A stretch of 13,609 nt of DNA. Origin: an uncultured Novosphingobium sp. Its GTDB lineage: Bacteria > Pseudomonadota > Alphaproteobacteria > Sphingomonadales > Sphingomonadaceae. The stretch covers positions 1-13,609 of the forward strand of contig CAMPHR010000056.1 of assembly GCA_946886075.1 (NCBI GenBank), read 5' to 3'. Below are positions 8,249 through 12,752 of the stretch, piece after piece; positions within the stretch are counted from its first letter, which is position 1, and the number at the start of each line of letters is the position of its first letter. The notes under the pieces were generated by a model. It did not search any database and was not told the DNA's origin. It worked only from the letters and a program-made list of their open reading frames with translations. The position numbers and the translations under genes were made by a program.

Positions 8249-8319
8249 TCATGGGCGTGGCGGCAATCCTGACCGGGATTGCGGGGATCATTCGGGCACT
8301 AAAGGACGGCGGGGGTTAG
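8224..8319 (+). CDS. Tiny one-helix membrane peptide
   Basis: A 31-codon frame begins GTG GTG at 8224/8227 and ends at the TAG at 8317. The peptide is VVILDGTFLMGVAAILTGIA plus GIIRALKDGGG: one hydrophobic helix followed by a basic, Gly-rich tail. Alternative starts are GTG 8227 or ATG 8251. The ribosome site is modest (AAGGATGAG about 11 bases upstream). Such peptides are common in phage accessory regions and could be holin-like or regulatory, but the sequence does not decide. The GGAACGTTCC palindrome falls inside the frame, which argues for the ATG start if that site is an operator. Confidence 0.45.
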   Translation: MVILDGTFLMGVAAILTGIAGIIRALKDGGG

Positions 8320-8528
8320 TCCTCCCGTCCCCTCGCCCATTTCCGAAACCGGCCCTCAGTCGCTTGCGCCGCTTCGATCCGGGCAAGGCCGCCCTGAGGG
8401 TCTCTCCTGATCAGGTCAGCCAGTTCGTCCTTGCCCGTTTCTAAGCCGAACTTGTAGGCGAGCCGCAAGGACCAGCCGACCGCCACAGCGGCGATGAGCC
8501 ACTCTTGCCAGCTCCAGCTATCGAACAC
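8316..8528 (-). CDS. Small one-helix membrane protein
   Basis: The 70-residue product from a GTG start reads MFDSWSWQEWLIAAVAVGWS and then LRLAYKFGLETGKDELADLIRRDPQGG and a basic end (KWARGRED, split here for length only). It has an aromatic N-terminus, one hydrophobic helix (about residues 10-25) and a charged cytoplasmic-type tail. GGGGA lies seven bases before the GTG. It is the second gene of a leftward pair with the Cys-rich secreted protein, 45 bases downstream of it. Its end overlaps the stop of the divergent tiny peptide by four bases. The family is not recognised. Confidence 0.6.
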   Translation of the reverse strand: MFDSWSWQEWLIAAVAVGWSLRLAYKFGLETGKDELADLIRRDPQGGLARIEAAQATEGRFRKWARGRED

Positions 8529-8573
8529 CTGCGTGTCCCCGATTTTGAAGGCTCAGCGCCGCGTCAACCACGA

Positions 8574-9008
8574 TCATTCCTCGCTATCCTCTTCGCCTTC
8601 CTCGCCCTGGCGCTCTTCAGCGAACGAGCGGCACCCCTCCTCGAACGACCAAGACTTGCCGCTGCAGTCGTCGGGGTCGGTTATCTCGTTCTCCTCGGCC
8701 CACTCGTATCCAGCATCGTGGCCGCTGCAGTCCTGCGTGCAGCCATAACCGCCCGAGTAGCCCGCCGAACCACCGAGGGCATCCCGCCGGGCATCATACA
8801 CTGCGTAGGTTTCGCCGCCTTTCACCTCAGGGAATTGAGGGGCCGCGATGGGTTCAACGAGAGGCGTCGCGGCGGATGTCGAGGTATCGACGTAAGAGAC
8901 CGCCTCCGATCTTTTCGGCATATCTACCGGCTTCTTTTCGCCCCCGCTGTTGAGCGCAGCAAGCACCGCGACTACTCCGCCGGTCGCGGCTAATCCCCAA
9001 CGCGCCAT
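8574..9008 (-). CDS. Secreted Cys-rich protein with a CxxDCSGHxAGYxWA motif
   Basis: The 144-residue product opens MARWGLAATGGVVAVLAALN, a short signal-peptide-like segment with no lipobox cysteine. A low-complexity Pro/Ala/Glu linker follows, then a C-terminal module near residues 88-132 with YGCTQDCSGHDAGYEWAEEN and a second half DDCSGKSWSFEEGCRSF. Four cysteines in two pairs plus one conserved His suggest a disulfide-bonded or metal-binding periplasmic domain. It ends with an acidic tail (GEEGEEDSEE). AGGGGA lies about six bases before the ATG. I have seen similar CSGH-AGY-WA modules in alphaproteobacterial hypothetical proteins but know no assigned function. An opposite-strand frame across it looks like a shadow. 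Confidence 0.75.
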   Translation of the reverse strand: MARWGLAATGGVVAVLAALNSGGEKKPVDMPKRSEAVSYVDTSTSAATPLVEPIAAPQFPEVKGGETYAVYDARRDALGGSAGYSGGYGCTQDCSGHDAGYEWAEENEITDPDDCSGKSWSFEEGCRSFAEERQGEEGEEDSEE

Positions 9009-9243
9009 CTATTTCCCCTGACTTGCCCTATATAGCTATTACAAACACTTAACAGTCCACCGCAAGCCCTCGGTGCCGACAACGGATGGTCGCCGATTTT
9101 AAGCCGGATGGCACCATTTTCACCAACGATTCCAGCCCACTGCATTGAAAAGAAATGAGAAAGATTGTCACGGTCTCTAGGTGACTTGGCACAATGGGCC
9201 TGCCACCTTCTCGGAAACGGGATAATTAGGGCAGCGTGCAGCT
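9009..9243. promoter_or_regulatory. Divergent intergenic region with inverted repeat GTCAC-N9-GTGAC
   Basis: This spacer separates the leftward secreted-protein pair from the rightward MarR-HNH pair. It is AT-richer than its surroundings. GTCAC (9167-9171) and GTGAC (9181-9185) form an inverted repeat about 60 bases before the MarR-like start, a typical place for an autoregulatory operator. GATAAT (9221-9226) could be a -10 box for the rightward genes, but no good -35 pairs with it. TATATAG on the leftward side could serve the secreted-protein gene. Confidence 0.35.
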
Positions 9244-9600
9244 ATGGAAGATCGGTTGACGTTTCGGCAGTGGTCGCAGGGAATATGCATCCTGTCCAAT
9301 CATGCGCCCAACCGGCTGTCGCTACCCCAGGCGTCCTTCTTTGCCTTGGCCGCCATCTGCGACCGTGCGGGCCGGCCCGGCTACGTCACTGAGTTGCGGG
9401 ATGCCTTGGGCGACCGCTCGGGCCGCAGTGTTCAGAATAGCTACAGAGTTTTCCTCGCCCCATCCAAAAAGCGCCCGAACGGGCTGGGGTGGCTCCGCCA
9501 CAGCATCACCATGGACGGACGTCGCAAGCTCGTCCGTTTGACGCCGGAGGGTAGGACCATCATTGAGAAGGTGTTGGCGGCGGCGGGAGTGGAGGTATAG
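9244..9600 (+). CDS. MarR-like winged-helix DNA-binding protein
   Basis: The 118-residue product reads MEDRLTFRQWSQGICILSNH and then LSLPQASFFALAAICDRAG, a segment YVTELRDALGDRSGRSVQNS, and a wing ending DGRRKLVRLTPEGRTIIEKV. The final MDGRRKLVRLTPEG segment is the hallmark beta-wing of MarR-family regulators. The N-terminal dimerisation helix is shorter than in full MarR proteins (about 140-150 residues), as is common for phage and element versions. No sensing cysteine or metal site is obvious. The start at 9244 has a weak ribosome site. It is two bases upstream of the HNH gene and very probably co-transcribed. The GTCAC-N9-GTGAC dyad upstream is a candidate autoregulatory site. A regulator role is inferred from the fold only. 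Confidence 0.75.
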   Translation: MEDRLTFRQWSQGICILSNHAPNRLSLPQASFFALAAICDRAGRPGYVTELRDALGDRSGRSVQNSYRVFLAPSKKRPNGLGWLRHSITMDGRRKLVRLTPEGRTIIEKVLAAAGVEV

Positions 9601-9602
9601 CT

Positions 9603-9956
9603 GTGCGGCGGCTAACACACGCGATGAAGTTGGACCTCCTCTGGCGGTCGCAGGCCGGGGTCTGCGCTGGCTGCGGCCTGCCCGTCAGAAGGCGGCTAAA
9701 GCGCGCGCATGATCCTGATGCTCCGTCGTTCGATCACGTCATTCCCCTGGCCCTCGGCGGCTCCAACGGTCTTGCCAACGGCCTCCTGAAGCATGTCGCT
9801 TGCAACCGGGCAAAGGGGCACAGTCCGCCTACAGGATGCGATCGGATATGGCTGGAGGCCGCGAGGGTCCGGCGCGCGCGCCTGACGCAGGAGCGAAAGA
9901 AGGCGGCACGGTCCAGGACGCACGGACTGGCGGCCGCTACACCCCTTGGTAATTAG
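9603..9956 (+). CDS. HNH endonuclease
   Basis: The product has 117 residues. CAGC (C21, C24) followed by FDHVIPLALGGSNGLANG and LLKHVACNRAKG is the HNH nuclease fold: D44-H45 is the catalytic pair, N55 is central, and C67 with H64 could complete the zinc site. The C-terminus is a basic helix (VRRARLTQERKKAARSR). The GTG start at 9603 is well supported by GGAGGT six bases upstream. An ATG at 9624 is the alternative. In phages HNH proteins of this type usually sit next to the terminase and help DNA packaging; here the neighbour is a MarR-like gene and no terminase is visible. It could also be a stand-alone homing or defence nuclease. Confidence 0.85.
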   Translation: MRRLTHAMKLDLLWRSQAGVCAGCGLPVRRRLKRAHDPDAPSFDHVIPLALGGSNGLANGLLKHVACNRAKGHSPPTGCDRIWLEAARVRRARLTQERKKAARSRTHGLAAATPLGN

Positions 9957-9972
9957 CCCGCACTTTCGGAGA
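9953..9972 (+). repeat. Copy 2 of the 20-bp element repeat (TTASCCCGCACTWTCGGAGA)
   Basis: This copy matches 6073-6092 at 18 of 20 positions in the same orientation. It begins inside the stop region of the HNH gene and opens the 9957-10188 leader. If the repeat is a promoter, it would drive the zinc-finger and virion-protein genes to the right. Confidence 0.6.
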
Positions 9973-10188
9973 ATGCCCCGGTTGGAGATATGTAGGGTAA
10001 CTGTAGGATAACCTCAGGACACCTACGGTCTTCCTTCAATTGACCATCCTCCATCCTCCCCCCAAGTCTCCCTCGCAACCTTGCAAGGATGTGTCGCTAC
10101 CCTTCGATAGCGACGAGCAGGGGTAAGATTCATCACCGTCCTACCCTTCATCTTATTGGTGTCCGGCAACATCCCTCAGGACATCGCC
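9957..10188 (+). promoter_or_regulatory. Structured leader with tandem repeats and alternative hairpins
   Basis: No gene is convincing in these 232 bases. They contain the 3' part of the 20-bp repeat; a tandem 11-base repeat TGTAGGGTAAC/TGTAGGATAAC (9991-10012) with an inverted CCTAC at 10022; a CCTTGCAAGG palindrome (10079-10088); and a perfect hairpin GTCGCTA (10093-10099) / TAGCGAC (10108-10114). The motif CTACCCTTC occurs at 10097 and 10141. Two mutually exclusive stems are possible: AGGGGTA (10119-10125) with TACCCTT (10142-10148), or TAAGAT (10124-10129) with ATCTTA (10150-10155). This arrangement looks like a regulatory leader for the gene at 10189. Confidence 0.45.
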
Positions 10189-10380
10189 ATGACGCTCCTT
10201 CCTTCGTCTGTGGCCAGCGCTGCAGCAGAGGGGAAGCGCTGCAGCGACTGCTCAGAGCTTTTCCCATTGTCACAGTTCTACGCCGATCCACGGTCTAAGG
10301 ATCGCCGCCGTCCTATGTGTAAGCGCTGCGATCACAGGCGGCGCAACCGCTGCAACCAAGCACGATCTGCCCGCTCCTAA
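10189..10380 (+). CDS. Small C4 zinc-finger protein
   Basis: The product has 63 residues from the ATG at 10189 and starts MTLLPSSVASAAAEGKRCSD. CSDC and CKRC are spaced as in a C4 zinc finger, with LFPLSQFYADPRSKDRRRPM between them and a very basic tail (RRRNRCNQARS). The layout resembles the N-terminal zinc module of phage endonuclease VII and HNH proteins, but the nuclease part is absent. It could therefore be a DNA- or RNA-binding relic or a small regulator. AGGA lies seven bases before the ATG, which is why I prefer it to the start at 10156. A 10-base sequence, AGCGCTGCAG, occurs twice within the first 30 codons. Confidence 0.7.
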   Translation: MTLLPSSVASAAAEGKRCSDCSELFPLSQFYADPRSKDRRRPMCKRCDHRRRNRCNQARSARS

Positions 10381-10456
10381 CCGGAGCTTCCCCGAAACCA
10401 GCCGTAAGAAACCGCTTGTCCCCGGCGGTCGCTCTGCGCGCCTAGTAGGACTCCCT

Positions 10457-10705
10457 ATGCCCAAACCAACGACATCCCGCCTCGCGGCGATCAATGCAAA
10501 GTGCCGCGATTGCATCTATGATCCTCACGCCAGCGGAACCTGGCGAGAACAGGTCGCCGCGTGTGTCGGCGCGCACTGCCCACTTCACTCTGTTCGGCCC
10601 GTTCCTCGCTCCTGCAAAGCAGGCAATGCCATAAACCCGGCAGCCATAGCGGCTTTGCGCCTGAAGCTCGACGCGAGAGATCGACATGGGTCGGCGTCGG
10701 TCTGA
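10457..10705 (+). CDS. Phage-type small zinc-binding protein (CRDCxYDP..GTW..QV..C)
   Basis: The 82-residue product starts MPKPTTSRLAAINAKCRDCI and contains CRDCIYDPHASGTWREQVAA with CVGAHCPLHSVRPVPRSC further on. The pattern CRDC-YDP-GTW-QV-C-CPL-RPVP matches a small family I know from many tailed phages and prophages, annotated only as hypothetical. The cysteines C16, C19, C36 and C41 probably bind zinc. AGGA precedes the ATG at a normal distance. It follows the C4 zinc-finger gene by 76 bases, so two small zinc proteins are adjacent. The function is unknown. Its presence supports phage ancestry of this region. Confidence 0.75.
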   Translation: MPKPTTSRLAAINAKCRDCIYDPHASGTWREQVAACVGAHCPLHSVRPVPRSCKAGNAINPAAIAALRLKLDARDRHGSASV

Positions 10706-11014
10706 GACGCCCGCTTTTACCAGCTAATTTCAGTCCGACAGCGCGGAAGCAGCCCTCTCGCGCCATCAATCCTCCGCCGTCGTCCTGCACCTCTCCTGCA
10801 GTTGAACGGCGGCTTTTCCTACCCGCCTCCCGATCACCCGAGGCCAGCGAAAGCTCATCCCTTGCATACCAGCCGTTTTCCTTACGCCCATTACGCAGCA
10901 CTGCTGCCGAACTCTGCCGCCCTAGACCGCTTCGTCCGCTCGGCACGGACCTGTGTCTATTGGTCTGCATCCGACTGCTACGAAGCCGCTCTGCTGCAGG
11001 AGGTGCGCTAAGCC
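10706..11014. other. About 310 bases without a convincing gene, upstream of the gp13-like gene
   Basis: The frame is open on the plus strand from 10706 to a TAA at 11009-11011 and would end three bases before the next ATG. The only start in it is a TTG at 10802 (69 residues, Pro/His-rich, beginning MNGGFSYPPPDHPRPAKA, no recognised family). Other frames give Arg/Ser/Leu-rich shadows. It may be the tail of a decayed upstream gene or untranslated sequence. GGAGG at 10999-11003 is a plausible ribosome site for the gp13-like gene. Confidence 0.4.
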
Positions 11015-11548
11015 ATGCCAAAGCAGAACAACGCCGCTGCAGGATCGTCGCAGAGAATCCACTTCATAGACCTTGCGACCGTCGGCGCGTTCCTCGCCAA
11101 TTGCTGGATTGAGAAGCTGTCCGCCAACCTGCGCGCCGCAGACGTGGCCGAGATCGCCGCCGCTGTTGGCCTGACGCCGGAGGAAACCATTCGCATGTCG
11201 GTCCATTATTCCAGCCACGGCTGGGTCATTCTGGATTCCAACAGGGAACCCATAGGGATCTTTGGAGCTGTGCCGGGGGCCACACCGGGAACTGGCGTCA
11301 TGTGGATGCTCGGTACGGATGGCATCGGGCGCAATGCCCGCCAGATTGCCCGAAACACCCGCCCCTATCTGGACCGGCTGAACCGCGTCTATCCATATCT
11401 CTGGAACTATGTCGATGCTCGCCACGAGGCCTCGCTGCGCTGGCTACGTTGGGCCGGGTGCGAGATTGTCGGGGAAGACCACAGCTATGGGGTCGAACAG
11501 CAGCTGTTCTATGCATTTGGGAGGGCTGCACCATCTGCGACCCGGTAA
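11015..11548 (+). CDS. T7 gp13-like internal virion protein (DUF2833, GNAT-like fold)
   Basis: This 177-residue protein carries the pattern of phage internal virion protein A and its relatives. The segment WVILDSNREPIGIFGAVPGA leads to TGVMWMLGTDGIGRNARQIA, then YPYLWNYVDARHEASLRWLR, WAGCEI and a final LFYAFGR. These match the DUF2833 family: a GNAT-like fold without evidence of acetyl-CoA use. In T7 podoviruses gp13 is needed for particle assembly and lies directly before gp14. The same order is seen here, with a 16-base overlap. T7 gp13 is 138 residues; this one is longer at the N-terminus (MPKQNNAAAGSSQRIHFIDL). A GNAT enzyme is the alternative, but the neighbour makes a virion role much more likely. 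Confidence 0.8.
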   Translation: MPKQNNAAAGSSQRIHFIDLATVGAFLANCWIEKLSANLRAADVAEIAAAVGLTPEETIRMSVHYSSHGWVILDSNREPIGIFGAVPGATPGTGVMWMLGTDGIGRNARQIARNTRPYLDRLNRVYPYLWNYVDARHEASLRWLRWAGCEIVGEDHSYGVEQQLFYAFGRAAPSATR

Positions 11549-12057
11549 CAGCGGCCCTGTCCATCGTTTCGACGGTGGCGGGCGTAGTCGGAACGATGCA
11601 GTCGGCCAAGTCGCAGATGAAGGCCATAGCCACCCAGCAAGAGCGGATGGCGGAAGAGAACCGCGTTGCAACTTCCACCGAGATGTTCGACCGCGACCGG
11701 CAGGCCCGGCGGGAACAGGCTAGGATACTGACCGCTGCCGGTGAGGCAGGCCTGAGCCTGAACTCCGGTGCCGTTGAAAACATGCTGCTCGATAGCGCCA
11801 TGCAGCAGAACCTGTCGAACCAGCGGTCACTGGCGAACATGGAGAGCCGGATTGCGGCGAGTGACGCTGAAGCCAACTCTATGCGATCAAAGGTAGCCAG
11901 CCCCACCCTACTGGGCGCTGGTCTTCAGATTGCTGGCTCCGTCGCATCGAATACGAAAGGGCTAGGGATTGTAAAGGAGGCTAACCCGATGGCCGGGCTT
12001 GGGAGCGGCGCTAAGGGCTCAGCCGCCCTCGCTCCCGTGGGCACCTACAGCACCTAA
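11533..12057 (+). CDS. T7 gp14-like internal virion (ejection) protein, probable ATC start
   Basis: From the ATC at 11533 the product has 174 residues (T7 gp14 has 196) and begins (M)CDPVTAALSIVSTVAGVV. A long Ala/Gln/Arg/Glu helix follows (MKAIATQQERMAEENRVAT, then REQARILTAAGEAGLSLNSG) and a Gly/Ala-rich tail. gp14-like proteins of podoviruses typically open MCxPVT and have this helix pattern; in T7 they form part of the DNA-ejection conduit. TGGGAGGG lies about eight bases before the ATC, ideal for initiation there. No ATG or GTG gives that N-terminus: in-frame alternatives are CTG 11557, GTG 11575 and ATG 11596, all losing conserved residues and far from the ribosome site. Either ATC is used as a rare start, or an ATG has mutated and the gene is weakened. 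It overlaps the gp13-like gene by 16 bases. No gp15/gp16-like gene follows. Confidence 0.72.
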   Translation: MCDPVTAALSIVSTVAGVVGTMQSAKSQMKAIATQQERMAEENRVATSTEMFDRDRQARREQARILTAAGEAGLSLNSGAVENMLLDSAMQQNLSNQRSLANMESRIAASDAEANSMRSKVASPTLLGAGLQIAGSVASNTKGLGIVKEANPMAGLGSGAKGSAALAPVGTYST

Positions 12058-12090
12058 CAGAAGCCGTTAGAAAAACTGCAAAAATCTGAA

Positions 12091-12167
12091 GCCCCATATG
12101 TACCAGCCGACCCTCGCCGATCCCCCCATAGGGGATGGGGCAGGCCAGCGGCGTCCGGTATGGGGGC
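12091..12167 (+). other. Multi-stem structured segment after the gp14-like gene
   Basis: GCCCCATA (12091-12098) pairs with TATGGGGGC (12159-12167, one bulged G), closing a 77-base segment. Inside it ATCCCC (12120-12125), loop CCATA, GGGGAT (12131-12136) form a perfect hairpin. It has no T-arm or recognisable anticodon loop, so it is not a tRNA. It could be part of a transcript-end structure or a small structured RNA. Confidence 0.4.
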
Positions 12168-12222
12168 TTAACGTCAATTGCGGTTTTCTGGGGCGCGCCC
12201 TTTCAAGTCCCTTTAGCGACCT

Positions 12223-12253
12223 GCCAGCCCGACGCCTCTCAGCGTTGGCTGGC
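12223..12253 (+). terminator. Very strong hairpin, possible transcript end
   Basis: GCCAGCC, a bulged C and GACGC (12223-12235) pair with GCGTTGGCTGGC (12242-12253) around the loop CTCTCA: 12 pairs with one bulge and one G-T pair. No T-run follows. It lies 165 bases after the gp14-like stop. Confidence 0.45.
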
Positions 12254-12275
12254 GACAGCTTTAGGACAACAGAAG

Positions 12276-12303
12276 GGCCGCCCTCAGTAGCTGGAAGGCG
12301 GCC
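12276..12303 (+). terminator. GGCCGCC/GGCGGCC hairpin, possible bidirectional terminator
   Basis: GGCCGCC (12276-12282) and GGCGGCC (12297-12303) form a perfect 7-bp stem with a 14-base loop. It lies between the rightward gp14-like gene and the leftward gene ending at 12327, so it could end both transcripts. No clear T-run was seen on either side. Confidence 0.45.
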
Positions 12304-12326
12304 TCTACGATGCTGCTAAGAGCGCT

Positions 12327-12500
12327 TCATGCGACCAGCTGAACCGTGGTTTGCGGGTTACCAGATAGAAGCCTTTTCACCTCTGAAATGGCCATATCCT
12401 GTCCGCACCCTGTCCCGCGCATAATCCCTCTTGCGACGACGTCGATGAAGTGGCGGCGTGTTTCCTTCCCGCTGCCTTCGGCAAAGTAATGCTGATCCAT
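12327..12500 (-). CDS. Small hypothetical protein (57 residues)
   Basis: The frame runs from the ATG at 12500-12498 to the TGA at 12329-12327. The product reads MDQHYFAEGSGKETRRHFID, then VVARGIMRGTGCGQDMAISE, then VKRLLSGNPQTTVQLVA. Composition is that of a normal soluble helical protein, without the Arg/Pro/Ser excess of the shadow frames. The first possible start is this ATG, because an in-frame TAG lies four codons upstream. The ribosome site is poor. It may be a small regulator, but I recognise no family. It is convergent with the gp14-like gene and divergent from the small recombinase. Confidence 0.5.
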   Translation of the reverse strand: MDQHYFAEGSGKETRRHFIDVVARGIMRGTGCGQDMAISEVKRLLSGNPQTTVQLVA

Positions 12501-12648
12501 ACCGTCTGTCTAACCCCCGTGATCGTTGAGGGCTACCCATCTAAGGGACAGCAAGGCTTTGTTCTACAATAATAAACCCTCGTTAGCCGCCCCTTCTCGG
12601 TAGCCACAGGATCCCGACGGAGTTCTGCGGATTTCAGCGGGAGGGCCT

Positions 12649-12674
12649 GAGTCCAACCGAGTCAATTTTGAGTC
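12649..12674. promoter_or_regulatory. Three GAGTC (GANTC) sites one helical turn apart
   Basis: GAGTC occurs at 12649-12653, 12659-12663 and 12670-12674, spaced 10 and 11 bases. Each is a GANTC site, the target of the alphaproteobacterial methylase CcrM. They lie just upstream of a possible promoter for the small serine recombinase. They could be recombinase-binding repeats, an operator array, or methylation-sensitive control sites. Confidence 0.45.
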
Positions 12675-12680
12675 GAACCG

Positions 12681-12711
12681 TTGAGCGCTTCCGTAGCCAA
12701 GAGCGTATAAA
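12681..12711 (+). promoter_or_regulatory. Possible promoter of the small serine recombinase
   Basis: TTGAGC (12681-12686) and TATAAA (12706-12711) have a long 19-base spacer. Just downstream AACGC (12719-12723) and GCGTT (12729-12733) form a small dyad followed by GTTTTG, which could be an operator or weak attenuator within the leader. Confidence 0.35.
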
Positions 12712-12752
12712 ATGGCGTAACGCTCGTTGCGTTGTTTTGTATGGAGGCTACC

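Noticed and set aside
8505..8993. Plus-strand 162-codon open frame with a hydrophobic segment
   Set aside because: It lies opposite the Cys-rich secreted protein and the small membrane protein, both of which have good ribosome sites and protein-like composition; this frame is Arg-rich and has no recognisable family.
10023..10151. Leftward 42-codon open frame in the leader (MKGRTVMNLTPARRYRRVAT...)
   Set aside because: Third codon positions are not GC-rich as in the neighbouring genes, and the repeats and hairpins explain the sequence better.
10491..11112. Long open frames on both strands (176 and 183 codons)
   Set aside because: Products are Arg/Ser/Leu/Pro-rich, overlap real genes out of frame and have no family resemblance; they look like shadows in GC-rich DNA.
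11302..11532. Upstream extension of the gp14-like frame to an ATG at 11302
   Set aside because: It is entirely out of frame inside the gp13-like gene, lacks a ribosome site, and encodes Pro/Arg/Cys-rich sequence unlike gp14.
12091..12167. tRNA-sized (77-base) closed structure
   Set aside because: No T-arm, no anticodon stem-loop of the right geometry and no CCA; only the outer stem and one hairpin form.
12098..12319. 73-codon plus-strand frame (MYQPTLADPPIGDG...)
   Set aside because: No ribosome site; it spans three strong hairpins and has a Pro/Arg/Ser-rich product with no recognised family.
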